This document shows positions 1 through 6,963 of a DNA stretch of 7,807 bases, piece after piece. A program made the position numbers and the translations under genes. Below the pieces are notes generated by a model. The model was not told the origin of the DNA, ran no database searches, and was given only the letters and a program-made list of their open reading frames with translations. Every line of letters starts with the position of its first letter. Within the stretch, counting starts at the first letter, position 1. This stretch comes from Propionibacteriaceae bacterium (lineage in GTDB: Bacteria; Actinomycetota; Actinomycetes; Propionibacteriales; Propionibacteriaceae): NCBI GenBank assembly GCA_027353565.1, contig DAIEHO010000021.1:1-7807 (forward strand), given 5' to 3'.

Positions 1-1644
1 CAGCTCGGCACGGACCGCGTCCGTCTCGGCGTGGACAGCGTCGGCGAACCACGACTGGCTGTTGAGCCCCCCGGGGTTGTCATCGCGCCACGAGAATCCC
101 GACCCGGAGTGTGCGACCTGCTTGAGCCCCAGCCCGTACGTGCCGAAGAAGTGGCTCCGTACGACCTCGAACAGATCGAAGAACGCGTCGTCGGCGAACC
201 GGCGTGCCCACACGTACGGCTCGCGGCCGAATGCATCCGCCAGGCGTTGGATCCGCAGCACCTCGTAGCGCGAGTAGTGGAACACCCGGACCGACGCGCC
301 GCAGGACGTCACGAAGTGCTGCAGCCAGCTGAGGGCCTCCTCGGCCAGCCGCCGCTCGGCGGCATCGGTGAGCTCGGAGAAGTCGGAGAACGCCACGTAC
401 TCGGGCTCGTCGTCGGTGCGGGTGTCCTTCACGAGGAAGCCCCACAGGTAGACGTGGTCGTCGGCAGAGGTCTCGATGTCGAAGTCGATCTCGATGTCGG
501 CCCGGGGTACGTCGATGGGGTCGTCGTTGACACGCTCGAGCTCCACGCCCGACACCATGAGCTTCGCGCGGTGGGCCGCGATCCGCAGCCGCTCCTCGCC
601 GCCCGGTCGGTGAGCGACCTCAGGGATGTAGTCGGGGAGCAGGTCGTCGAGCTCGACCGTGGCCAGGTCTGTGAGGGTCGAGACACCGAGGCGGCGGAGG
701 ACGGCGATCTCGCGGACGTCGAGCGGCGACTTCGCGATGCGCAGCGACAGGTCGTCGTCGCCCAGCTGGGGCAGGCAGGTCTGCCACCACACGCAGCGGT
801 CGCACTCACGGACGCGGATCGGCATGACGACCAGCGGCGCGTCGTCGGGGCCGCCGGTCTGGCGCTGTGCGACGGTGGCCACCTTGACCCGGAAGCTGTG
901 CTCGTGGTCGTAGCGCTCGAGCGCGCTCCGCTTCGTCCAGCCGGACGCTGCGGTCCGCGAGAACGTACGGATCTGCTTGAGGTCGAGCCGCACCCACGCG
1001 ACGCCGAGCCCGTTGGCGAGCTGCGGGACGAGGTCGGAGCCGATGATGCCGCCGTACGGGATGCCGGAGGCGGCACGTCCCGCAGCACCGAGCAGCCGCC
1101 AGTAGTGGGCCAGCTGGAGCAGGTCGGGCTCCCGGCTGGCGAGTCGCAGGGCACGCCCCTGGACGTCCAGCGCGTGGGCCAACGACGGCTCGCTGAGCGA
1201 GGAGATGGGCAACGGTTCGTGGGATGGCCCGGGCGTCTGCCTCTCGAGCATGCGGTGCAGTTTGACCATCACAGGGTGGTAGCCGGGCCCGCCGTCCTGG
1301 GCGTCGGCGCCGCGTACCCACATGTCGGCGCGACCCGACCGATGGCCGGACCAGTCCAGTGGCAGCATGCCCCCCACGATGACCGGGACGCCGTCGGCCA
1401 TGGCTGCGAGAGTGGCCGCGACCTGTACGTCATGGGGCTGGTCCCGCAACGCCCTGCAGTCCACGACCCCCGGGCAGGCGTCGATGACCCTGCGCAGCAC
1501 GTCCGCCTTGAACGCCGAGCCGCCGGCGAACAGCTCCAGCAGCGACTCGTCGAGCTCGGGACGGTCGAGTCCCGGGAGGAACGCGTTCTGCGTCTCGACC
1601 GGGCAGCTGCGCGCCGCATAGGCGTCGAGGACGAAGTCGTTCAC
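1..1644 (-). CDS. TM0106-family RecB-like nuclease with RNase H-like domain (3' end off window)
   Basis: I translated this frame by hand; it stays open for 548 codons to base 1 with no stop, so the C-terminus is missing. The GTG start at 1644-1642 overlaps the menG stop (GTGA), implying translational coupling. The N-terminal half resembles a Cas4/AddB-like PD-(D/E)XK nuclease: Cys14; motif II RADMWV with Asp107; the motif III strand HPVMVK ending in Lys128; a QLAHY (QxxxY) motif at 177-181; and a CX2CX5C cluster at Cys281, Cys284 and Cys290 that, with Cys14, could hold a 4Fe-4S cluster. Residues about 306-336 look like a helix-hairpin-helix. From about 381 an RNase H/DEDD-like fold begins, with FDIET (Asp389, Glu391). 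The third acidic motif expected there would lie past the window edge. The position normally acidic in motif III is Met126, so nuclease activity is uncertain. These proteins are usually assigned to DNA processing, but the role is not established. Family call is firm, function is inference. Confidence 0.85.
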   Translation of the reverse strand, partial: MNDFVLDAYAARSCPVETQNAFLPGLDRPELDESLLELFAGGSAFKADVLRRVIDACPGVVDCRALRDQPHDVQVAATLAAMADGVPVIVGGMLPLDWSGHRSGRADMWVRGADAQDGGPGYHPVMVKLHRMLERQTPGPSHEPLPISSLSEPSLAHALDVQGRALRLASREPDLLQLAHYWRLLGAAGRAASGIPYGGIIGSDLVPQLANGLGVAWVRLDLKQIRTFSRTAASGWTKRSALERYDHEHSFRVKVATVAQRQTGGPDDAPLVVMPIRVRECDRCVWWQTCLPQLGDDDLSLRIAKSPLDVREIAVLRRLGVSTLTDLATVELDDLLPDYIPEVAHRPGGEERLRIAAHRAKLMVSGVELERVNDDPIDVPRADIEIDFDIETSADDHVYLWGFLVKDTRTDDEPEYVAFSDFSELTDAAERRLAEEALSWLQHFVTSCGASVRVFHYSRYEVLRIQRLADAFGREPYVWARRFADDAFFDLFEVVRSHFFGTYGLGLKQVAHSGSGFSWRDDNPGGLNSQSWFADAVHAETDAVRAEL

Positions 1645-2348
1645 CGCTGTCGGCGACCCCGGTGAAGGGCCACGATGCCGCCGACGAGGGTGCGGTGCTC
1701 GACCGCAGACCAGCCCGTGTCGAGCATCAGCTGCGCCAGCGCCTCCTGGTCGGGCCAGCTGACGATCGACTCCACGAGATAGTCGTACGCCGCGGGGTTC
1801 GGCGACACCAGCTTCGCCACGCCCGGGACGACGATCGGCAGGTAGGTCGTGTACACGTGGCGCCACGGCGCCCACGTCGGCGCGGAGAACTCGCAGATCA
1901 CGAGCCTCCCACCGGGTTTGACGACCCTCAACAGCTCGGTCAGCGCGCCCTCGGTGTCCTGGACGTTGCGCAGCCCGAACGAGATCGTGGCGGCGTCGAA
2001 CGCGTCGTCGGCGAACGGCAGGGCGAGCGCGTCGCCCGCGACGAACGACAGGCCCGGGTTCCGCTTGCGCCCTTCGGCCAGCATGCCGAGGCTCATGTCG
2101 ACGCTCACCACCTGGGCGCCGGCGTCGACGAACGGGACAGAGCTCGTGCCCGTACCGGCAGCGAGGTCGAGCACGACCTGCCCTGGTTGAGGGTCGACGG
2201 CTTCGAGCACCATGCGGCGCCAGGACCGGTCGAGCCCGAGGGACGCCACGTCGTTGATCAGGTCGTACCGGGACGCGAGGTGGTCGAACATCCCCGCGAC
2301 GTCGGCGCGACGCTTTGCCAGCGTGGCGCGATGGTTGGTCGTCTGCAC
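1641..2348 (-). CDS. menG: Demethylmenaquinone methyltransferase (UbiE/MenG family)
   Basis: This 235-residue protein is an S-adenosylmethionine-dependent methyltransferase that converts demethylmenaquinone to menaquinone, the last ring modification of the pathway, at the inner face of the membrane. Visible marks are the UbiE signature 1 region [16 protein letters not shown] (28-43), SAM motif [11 protein letters not shown] (61-70), the acidic end of the second strand around VSVDMS (81-86), ISFGLRNV (122-129) and signature 2 [15 protein letters not shown] (141-155). Length matches actinobacterial MenG. The GTG start at 2348 is chosen because the N-terminal [16 protein letters not shown] matches the family's usual start; ATG at residue 20 would remove conserved sequence. 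No Shine-Dalgarno sequence is evident upstream, so a leaderless or very short leader is possible. It is the first gene of a minus-strand unit with the RecB-like nuclease, and lies near the menJ-like gene and nuo genes that serve the same quinone. Confidence 0.96.
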   Translation of the reverse strand: MQTTNHRATLAKRRADVAGMFDHLASRYDLINDVASLGLDRSWRRMVLEAVDPQPGQVVLDLAAGTGTSSVPFVDAGAQVVSVDMSLGMLAEGRKRNPGLSFVAGDALALPFADDAFDAATISFGLRNVQDTEGALTELLRVVKPGGRLVICEFSAPTWAPWRHVYTTYLPIVVPGVAKLVSPNPAAYDYLVESIVSWPDQEALAQLMLDTGWSAVEHRTLVGGIVALHRGRRQR

Positions 2349-2476
2349 CCGGACAGCATGGCACCACCCACCGACAACTCACATCGCCGATCACGGGGAG
2401 CCGCGATCAGGACCTGGGGCCCGTCCCGACCGGCCCCGTACAAGGTTTGCTGGTCCGATGCGGAACAATCTCCAAC
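2349..2476. promoter_or_regulatory. Divergent intergenic region between menG and the ABC transporter genes
   Basis: These 128 bases must carry both divergent promoters if neither gene is read from further away. An inverted repeat GGGGCC (2416-2421) / GGCCCC (2432-2437) with a 10-base spacer sits about 40 bases before the ABC gene. A CGATCA direct repeat occurs at 2388-2393 and 2404-2409, 16 bases apart. I see no good -35/-10 pair on either strand. AACAAT at 2464-2469 on plus and CATGCT (2360-2355) on minus are the only weak -10 candidates, each about 6-7 bases before a start codon. Neither start has a clear ribosome binding site. The promoter role is inferred from gene orientation only. Confidence 0.4.
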
Positions 2477-3115
2477 ATGGCGAAGCAGCGCACTCCGGTG
2501 CTCAAGGTCTCGAAGCTCTCGAAGGCGTACGGGTCGAACTCGATCATCTCCGACTTCTCCCTCGAGGTCTGGGCCGGTGACGCCATAGCGCTCACGGGCC
2601 GGAACGGCGCAGGAAAGTCGACGATCCTGCGTTGCCTCGTGGGCGCCGACAAGGCCGACAGCGGCACGATCGAGATCTGCGGCAACCGCCTGCGCGAGTC
2701 CGACCCGGCCGTGCGTCGGGACCTGGCGACCGTGATCGACGACCTGGACTTCTTCCCCGACCTGTCCGTGGTCGAGCATCTCGACCTGCTCGCCCGGGCG
2801 CACGGGCTCCCCGACGCGGAGGAGGCGGTCGACGACGTGCTCCATGAGGTGCAGCTGGTCGCCCAGTCCGGCCAGCTCCCCGGCACCCTGTCCAGCGGCC
2901 AGCGCCGTCGCCTCGCCCTGGCCACCGCGTTCGTACGGCCCCGGAAGCTGCTCATCCTCGACGAGCCGGAGCAGCGGCTCGACGTCGAGGGCGTCGAGTG
3001 GCTGGCCACGCGGCTGAGGGCGGAGCGGGAGGCGGGTCTGGCGATCGTCATGGCCAGCCATGAGCCGAGGCTCGTCGATGCCGTGAGCACGAGGACGATC
3101 CGGGTGGGCGCATGA
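2477..3115 (+). CDS. ABC transporter ATP-binding protein
   Basis: This 212-residue single nucleotide-binding domain powers a transporter whose membrane part is almost surely the next gene, which overlaps it by 4 bases (ATGA). Motifs in order: Walker A GRNGAGKST (41-49), signature LSSGQRRRLALA (138-149), Walker B KLLILDEP (157-164) with Asp162 and catalytic Glu163, and switch His195 in ASHEP. Two positions are unusual. The Q-loop glutamine aligns with Asp88 in VIDDLDFFPDL, and the D-loop after Walker B reads EQRLD rather than the common SGLD or SALD. I recall similar sequences in actinobacterial relatives, so this may be subfamily-typical. ATG 2477 is preferred over the upstream in-frame ATG at 2315, because that extension lies inside the opposite-strand menG start region and is unlike any ATPase N-terminus. 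There is no clear Shine-Dalgarno sequence. Substrate is unknown; short length and a multi-pass partner suggest an ABC-2-like exporter. Confidence 0.93.
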   Translation: MAKQRTPVLKVSKLSKAYGSNSIISDFSLEVWAGDAIALTGRNGAGKSTILRCLVGADKADSGTIEICGNRLRESDPAVRRDLATVIDDLDFFPDLSVVEHLDLLARAHGLPDAEEAVDDVLHEVQLVAQSGQLPGTLSSGQRRRLALATAFVRPRKLLILDEPEQRLDVEGVEWLATRLRAEREAGLAIVMASHEPRLVDAVSTRTIRVGA

Positions 3116-4872
3116 GCAAGAAGACACGCCGCCGCCCCTCGTCGGTGCCGGGTCGGGCTCCCGCGACGATCGCGGACGGGACCACGCCCACGGCGCCCGT
3201 CCCACAGCCGGAACCCGAGCCCGAGCCCGAGCCCGAACCCGTCAGGCCGATCCGCGTGCTCATCGACATCGAGCCCGAGCCGGTCTCCGAGGACGCGCTG
3301 CGCGGGCTCATGCGTGACTGGCGCCGTGGCCGCGCCACCCGGCACCTGTGGGACATGATCCAGGACGGCTACGTGGCGGTGCTGGCGACGGTGATGATCG
3401 GCGCGATGCTCGTCTCGGTCGTGATCCGGGCGCAGGGTGCGGTGTCGGCCTGCACGTCCGAGGGCTGTCTGTCGTCCCGGACACTGCTGCCGTGGGCGGC
3501 GCTGTGCGGAGTGCTCGCGCTGACGCTGATGGTGTCGCGGATCTTCGGCCCGGTCGTGGCGTCGGCCGCCGAAGGGTTCTGGCTCATGGAGGCGCCGATC
3601 AGGCGCGCGAAGATCCTGTGGGGGCGCCTCGTCTCGGTGATGGTCGGCGCCATCCTCGTCGCCGCGGTCTTCGGAGGCCTCGTCGCCGCGCTGAGCGGCT
3701 CCTCCTGGTCGGGCGTCGTGAACTGGGCCGTCGCCTCCGGGCTCGGTGCAGGCGGCCTCACCGCCGTCGCCGCGGAGGAGCAGACGGCCGACCGCACATG
3801 GGTCATCCGTACGCTCCAGTGGCTCGTCGGTCTCGTCGGTCTCACGGCCCTGATGACGGTCGTCGCCGTGGCCGCCGGATGGCTGCCGAACGCCGGCTTC
3901 CTCAACGCGAGCCAGGAGCGCTTCGACCTCGTCGTGTCGGTCGTCGGCGCCGTCCTGCTCGTCGGCGCCGGTCTGCTCGCCATCCTCCGGCTCGACCAGA
4001 TCCGCCGCGCACGGCTCGTGTCCGGAGGCTCGCTGGTCGCCGGCATGCAGGGGGCGATGTACGCGCTGGACATGAGCCTGATGCGCGACATCCTCGTCGA
4101 GCGCGACGCCCTCGCGCGCGGACACGTACGTCCGACGAAGGGCCACGGGACGGGTCTGGCGGCGCTCGTCTACCGTGACGCCCAGCGCCTCGTGCGGTTC
4201 CCGAAGCAGCTGATCCTGCTCCTGCTCAGCATCGTGGTCCCGTACGCGGTCGGTGCCCTGGGACTCGGCGTGCTGAGCCCGGTCATCTCCGGCCTCGTGC
4301 TCCTCACGGCGCTCGTGCCGCTGCTCGGGATGATGCGCGTCCTCTCCCGGACCGGCGGGCTGGCACGGTCGTTCCCGTTCTCGACGGCACAGGTCCGTAC
4401 AGCGGCCATGGTCGTGCCGGCGATCGCAGCCCTGCTGTGGGTCATCGCGGTGACGCCGGCGTTCATGGGACTCGGCACGGGCACCGCCCATCTCTCGGGG
4501 ACGGACGCGACCATCCATGCGGGCGTCACAGGGCTCGCCGGTCTTCTCGGCGCCGTGCGCTGGGTGACCGCGAAGCCGCCGAACTACAACAAGCCCATGA
4601 TGCAGATGGGCGGGTTCGGTGCCATGCCCCCTGGCATGATCGGCAACCTCATCAAGGGCATCGACATCGTCGCCCTCGTCTCCCTGCCGCTGCTGTTCGG
4701 CTGGTCCTACTGGATCAGCGTCATCATCGCCGGCATCGCGTTCTTCATCCTGCGCGGCTCGATGAACATGGACGACCTCAGCGCCGCCCAGGAGGAGCAG
4801 AAGCGCAACCTCGAGGCCGCGAAGGCCGAGGCGTCCGGCGGCAAGAAGAAGATCCCCCCGCCGAAGCGGTGA
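3112..4872 (+). CDS. Multi-pass membrane protein, probable ABC exporter permease (DUF6297-like)
   Basis: This 586-residue integral membrane protein starts inside the stop of the ATPase gene, so the two are co-translated and very likely form one transporter. The first 85 residues are hydrophilic: a basic start (KKTRRR), a Pro-Glu repeat (33-43) and a charged stretch, expected in the cytoplasm. About twelve hydrophobic segments follow, near 87-106, 126-146, 173-194, 203-220, 235-257, 272-292, 366-386, 390-409, 430-451, 468-484, 517-532 and 533-548. The C-terminal tail is charged and lysine-rich (KKKIPPPKR). Each half shows two segments, a loop with a Pro-centred motif (MEAPIRRAKILWGR at 159-172; RSFPFSTAQVR at 419-429), then four segments. 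This suggests two fused ABC-2-type half permeases. It resembles the uncharacterised actinobacterial DUF6297 proteins from memory. No extracytoplasmic substrate-binding domain and no signal peptide are seen. The exported substrate cannot be told from sequence. Confidence 0.85.
   Translation: MSKKTRRRPSSVPGRAPATIADGTTPTAPVPQPEPEPEPEPEPVRPIRVLIDIEPEPVSEDALRGLMRDWRRGRATRHLWDMIQDGYVAVLATVMIGAMLVSVVIRAQGAVSACTSEGCLSSRTLLPWAALCGVLALTLMVSRIFGPVVASAAEGFWLMEAPIRRAKILWGRLVSVMVGAILVAAVFGGLVAALSGSSWSGVVNWAVASGLGAGGLTAVAAEEQTADRTWVIRTLQWLVGLVGLTALMTVVAVAAGWLPNAGFLNASQERFDLVVSVVGAVLLVGAGLLAILRLDQIRRARLVSGGSLVAGMQGAMYALDMSLMRDILVERDALARGHVRPTKGHGTGLAALVYRDAQRLVRFPKQLILLLLSIVVPYAVGALGLGVLSPVISGLVLLTALVPLLGMMRVLSRTGGLARSFPFSTAQVRTAAMVVPAIAALLWVIAVTPAFMGLGTGTAHLSGTDATIHAGVTGLAGLLGAVRWVTAKPPNYNKPMMQMGGFGAMPPGMIGNLIKGIDIVALVSLPLLFGWSYWISVIIAGIAFFILRGSMNMDDLSAAQEEQKRNLEAAKAEASGGKKKIPPPKR
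3208..3240 (+). repeat. Hexanucleotide repeat encoding a Pro-Glu tract
   Basis: Five consecutive copies of a CCSGAR-type unit (mostly CCCGAG), ending in a further CCC, encode PEPEPEPEPEP at residues 33-43 of the membrane protein. A short echo (EPEPV) occurs at residues 54-58, at 3271-3285. The tract lies in the predicted cytoplasmic N-terminal region, ahead of the first membrane segment. Copy number could vary by slippage in steps of two residues without breaking the frame. A linker or spacer role is inferred. Confidence 0.75.
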
Positions 4873-4941
4873 CCACCTGTCAGAGCGGGGTGACCGGGCC
4901 GAGGCGCGGTGGATCGTAGGTCACTCCGCGCTGCGCCCGCC

Positions 4942-5018
4942 GGTGGAGACGGTGTCCACCCCGGACCTCCCGCCGGCCCTCGGACCCTGCCGGCGGCACC
5001 GGACGTGCTGCGGCGTCC
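4942..5018 (+). terminator. Cluster of GC-rich hairpins after the ABC transporter operon, possible terminator
   Basis: The 277-base gap 4873-5149 holds no credible gene. It contains three perfect inverted repeats: GGTGGA/TCCACC (4942-4947, 4955-4960; 7-base loop), CCGCCGG/CCGGCGG (4970-4976, 4990-4996; 13-base loop) and GGACG/CGTCC (5001-5005, 5014-5018; 8-base loop). None is followed by a run of T, so a classical intrinsic terminator is absent. In high-GC actinobacteria U-poor hairpins may still terminate, but chance hairpins are also common at this composition. Position after the operon and before a gene with its own ribosome binding site makes a boundary plausible. Confidence 0.3.
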
Positions 5019-5110
5019 GCGCTCCCGTGCGTGACCAGCTCTCCGAGTGCGGGGTACTAGGGAACGAGCGACGGGGATGGACTCGAATCGCGGTTTGGCA
5101 TCCGGATACG

Positions 5111-5116
5111 TATGCT
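5111..5116 (+). promoter_or_regulatory. Candidate -10 element for the menJ-like gene
   Basis: TATGCT fits the TANNNT pattern of actinobacterial housekeeping -10 elements and would start transcription about 27 bases before the GTG start, leaving room for the ribosome binding site. No good -35 hexamer lies 16-18 bases upstream; TTGGCA at 5095-5100 is only 10 bases away. The local sequence is also noticeably more AT-rich than its surroundings. The call is tentative. Confidence 0.3.
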
Positions 5117-5139
5117 GACCCATGCTCGTCAACGATCTG

Positions 5140-5145
5140 AAAGGA
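5140..5145 (+). promoter_or_regulatory. Ribosome binding site of the menJ-like gene
   Basis: AAAGGA lies 4 bases before GTG 5150 and is the best Shine-Dalgarno sequence upstream of the conserved FAD-binding region. It decides the GTG start over later candidates. Confidence 0.65.
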
Positions 5146-5149
5146 CACC

Positions 5150-6448
5150 GTGAAGCCCACCAAACGGACATCCGGTGAACACGACTCAGACGCACCCACC
5201 TCCGCCGACGTCATCATCGTGGGGGCAGGGCCGGGTGGTTCGACGACCGCCGCGTACCTGGCCCGGGCCGGTCTTGACGTGCTGGTTCTCGAGAAGGCCC
5301 ACTTCCCACGCGACAAGGTGTGCGGCGACGGTCTGACCCCCCGCGCCTCCCGTGAGCTCGTCAAGCTCGGCATCGACACCTCCGCAGAGGCCGGGTGGCT
5401 GCGCAACAAGGGGCTTCGCATCTACGGCGGACGCGTCGAGCCGTTCGAGATGCCGTGGCCGGAGCTCGACGACTTCCCGAACTACGGCCTCGTCCGTCCC
5501 CGCTCCGACTTCGACCAGATCCTCGCTGAGCACGCCCGCGCAGCCGGAGCCACCATCATCGAGGGAGTCACCGTCACCGACCCGGTCCTCGACGCGGCCG
5601 GCCGCATCACCGGCGTGACGTCGAAGGACGGCCGCACGTTCTGCGCGCCGCTGGTCGTCGCGGCCGACGGCAACTCCTCGCGGCTCTCGGTCGCCATGCG
5701 CCTGACCAAGCGCGACGACCGCCCCATGGGCGTGGCCGTACGCACGTACTACACGTCCCCCCGGCACACCGATGACTGGCTCGAGTCGTGGCTCGAGCTG
5801 TGGGACGGCGAGCCGGGGAAGTCGAACCTGCTGCCCGGGTACGGGTGGATCTTCGGGATGGGCGACGGCACGTGCAACGTCGGCCTCGGGATGCTCAACA
5901 CGTCGGCCGCGTTCGGCAAGACCGACTACAAGGACCTGCTCAAGCGCTGGCTGGACAACACGCCGGCGGAGTGGCAGTTCCGCGACGAGTTCCGGACGAC
6001 CGAGGTCCGCGGCGCGGCGCTGCCCATGGGCTTCAACCGCCAGCCCGCGTACGCGAACGGCATGCTGCTCGTCGGCGACGCCGGTGGCATGGTCAACCCG
6101 TTCAACGGCGAGGGGATCTCGTACGCGATGGAGTCCGGTCGCTACGCCGCCGACCACATCATCGACGCCCACGCACGTGGCCTGGGGACCCCCGGCGCCG
6201 AGCGCGCGCTCGAGGCGTATCCCCGGACGCTCAAACAGCAGTGGGGCGGCTACTTCCGTCTCGGCGGCATCTTCGTCAAGCTCATCGGCGACCCCCGGAT
6301 CATGCGCCTGGCCACCACGTACGGCCTTCCTCACCCCATGTTGATGAGACTCGTCCACAAGCTCCTGGCGAACCTCACGGACCACCCTGGCCACGACTCG
6401 TACGACCGGATCATCAACACGCTCACGAAGGTGGCGCCCTCGGCATGA
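5150..6448 (+). CDS. menJ: Geranylgeranyl reductase family FAD oxidoreductase, probable menaquinone reductase (MenJ-like)
   Basis: This 432-residue flavoprotein belongs to the geranylgeranyl reductase family, which reduces isoprenoid double bonds. Actinobacterial members such as Mycobacterium tuberculosis MenJ saturate one isoprene unit of menaquinone. Marks are the FAD-binding fold DVIIVGAGPGG (20-30) with Glu48 at the end of strand two, the family motif KVCGDGLTPRA (56-66), AADGNSS (171-177) and the second FAD motif LLVGDAGGMVNPFNGEGI (306-323). No membrane segment or signal peptide is obvious; the protein is expected to sit at the inner membrane face. The first 18 residues are polar and not conserved-looking, but the GTG start has a good ribosome binding site. 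The nuoA-C genes follow after 145 bases on the same strand, and menG lies nearby. This supports menaquinone rather than chlorophyll or archaeal lipid as substrate, although carotenoid or other polyprenyl substrates are not excluded. Family is certain, MenJ function is probable. Confidence 0.88.
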   Translation: MKPTKRTSGEHDSDAPTSADVIIVGAGPGGSTTAAYLARAGLDVLVLEKAHFPRDKVCGDGLTPRASRELVKLGIDTSAEAGWLRNKGLRIYGGRVEPFEMPWPELDDFPNYGLVRPRSDFDQILAEHARAAGATIIEGVTVTDPVLDAAGRITGVTSKDGRTFCAPLVVAADGNSSRLSVAMRLTKRDDRPMGVAVRTYYTSPRHTDDWLESWLELWDGEPGKSNLLPGYGWIFGMGDGTCNVGLGMLNTSAAFGKTDYKDLLKRWLDNTPAEWQFRDEFRTTEVRGAALPMGFNRQPAYANGMLLVGDAGGMVNPFNGEGISYAMESGRYAADHIIDAHARGLGTPGAERALEAYPRTLKQQWGGYFRLGGIFVKLIGDPRIMRLATTYGLPHPMLMRLVHKLLANLTDHPGHDSYDRIINTLTKVAPSA

Positions 6449-6504
6449 CCACCGGGCCCGTTCGTGATGAGATGTGTCTGCCTCCGGGCAGAGAAGTGCA
6501 CCCG

Positions 6505-6540
6505 GCCGTGTCCGCGCACGGCGGCCATGTCGCCCATGGC
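6505..6540 (+). promoter_or_regulatory. Tandem hairpins in the menJ-nuoA gap
   Basis: Two perfect 6-base-pair stems stand side by side with one base between them: GCCGTG (6505-6510) / CACGGC (6517-6522) with a 6-base loop, and GCCATG (6524-6529) / CATGGC (6535-6540) with a 5-base loop. A weaker alternative stem CCGGG (6484-6488) / CCCGG (6501-6505) competes for base 6505. No T run follows, so a simple terminator is unlikely. They could reduce read-through from menJ, form the nuo leader, or protect the nuo mRNA end. No known riboswitch is recognised, and no good promoter is visible in this 145-base gap. Confidence 0.35.
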
Positions 6541-6582
6541 TCGCCGGACGCGATAGAAAAGACACCTCACCTGCTCGCGATC

Positions 6583-6586
6583 GGAG
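6583..6586 (+). promoter_or_regulatory. Ribosome binding site of nuoA
   Basis: GGAG lies 7 bases before ATG 6594. It supports this start over the longer in-frame opening at 6474, whose extra 40 residues are arginine-rich and unlike NuoA. Confidence 0.65.
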
Positions 6587-6593
6587 TACAGAG

Positions 6594-6953
6594 ATGAACG
6601 CCTACGTGCCGATCCTGGGACTGATGGCTCTGGCCGCCCTGTTCCTCGGCGTCTCCATCCTCGCCAGCGTCAACGTCGGACCCGCCCGCTACAACAAGGC
6701 GAAGTACGACACGTACGAGTGCGGTATCGAGCCGACCCCGCAGCCGACGGGTGGTGGGCGCTTCCCGGTGAAGTACTACATCACCGCCATGCTGTTCATC
6801 GTCTTCGACATCGAGATCGTGTTCCTCTATCCCTGGGCGGTGACGTTCAACCAGCTCGGGGTCTTCGCGTTCGTGGAGATGCTCCTGTTCGTCGCGACGG
6901 TGATCATCGCCTACATCTACGTGGTCCGCCGTGGCGGACTGACATGGGAATGA
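6594..6953 (+). CDS. nuoA: NADH-quinone oxidoreductase subunit A
   Basis: NuoA is a small membrane subunit of complex I (ND3 in mitochondria), located near the quinone channel at the junction between the membrane and peripheral arms. The 119-residue protein has the usual three membrane segments (about 4-26, 62-82, 90-111). The conserved loop KYDTYECGIEP (37-47) carries Cys43, equivalent to the loop cysteine of ND3 that shifts with enzyme state. The FDIEIVFLYPW motif (71-81) has the conserved buried acids Asp72 and Glu74. Length and motifs are complete. It is the first gene of the nuo operon: nuoB begins 10 bases after its stop. In this organism the electron acceptor would be menaquinone, consistent with menG and the menJ-like gene alongside. 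Confidence 0.97.
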   Translation: MNAYVPILGLMALAALFLGVSILASVNVGPARYNKAKYDTYECGIEPTPQPTGGGRFPVKYYITAMLFIVFDIEIVFLYPWAVTFNQLGVFAFVEMLLFVATVIIAYIYVVRRGGLTWE

Positions 6954-6963
6954 GGTGAGCTGA

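Noticed and set aside
31..1665. Long plus-strand open frame of 544 codons
   Set aside because: It is antisense to the RecB-like nuclease frame, which shows clear motifs. Its product is low-complexity, rich in V, R, E and G, with no recognisable domain; this is a usual shadow in high-GC DNA.
2315..2476. Upstream extension of the ABC ATPase to an ATG at 2315
   Set aside because: It would run through the menG start and the divergent gap; the added 54 residues resemble no ATPase N-terminus, while ATG 2477 gives a standard start.
2407..4518. Long minus-strand open frame of 703 codons
   Set aside because: It lies opposite the ABC ATPase and permease, both well supported. The product is rich in R, H, D and Q with no motif, typical of an antisense shadow.
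4943..5140. Possible 65-residue plus-strand gene in the gap before the menJ-like gene
   Set aside because: No ribosome binding site, a composition rich in R, P and C, and overlap with the hairpin cluster and candidate promoter. No support for coding.
5186..6565. Minus-strand open frame of 459 codons
   Set aside because: It is antisense to the MenJ-like gene with its FAD motifs; composition is shadow-like and it has no plausible domain.
6474..6593. Upstream extension of nuoA by 40 residues
   Set aside because: The added part is arginine-rich and crosses the tandem hairpins; ATG 6594 has a ribosome binding site and gives the usual NuoA length.
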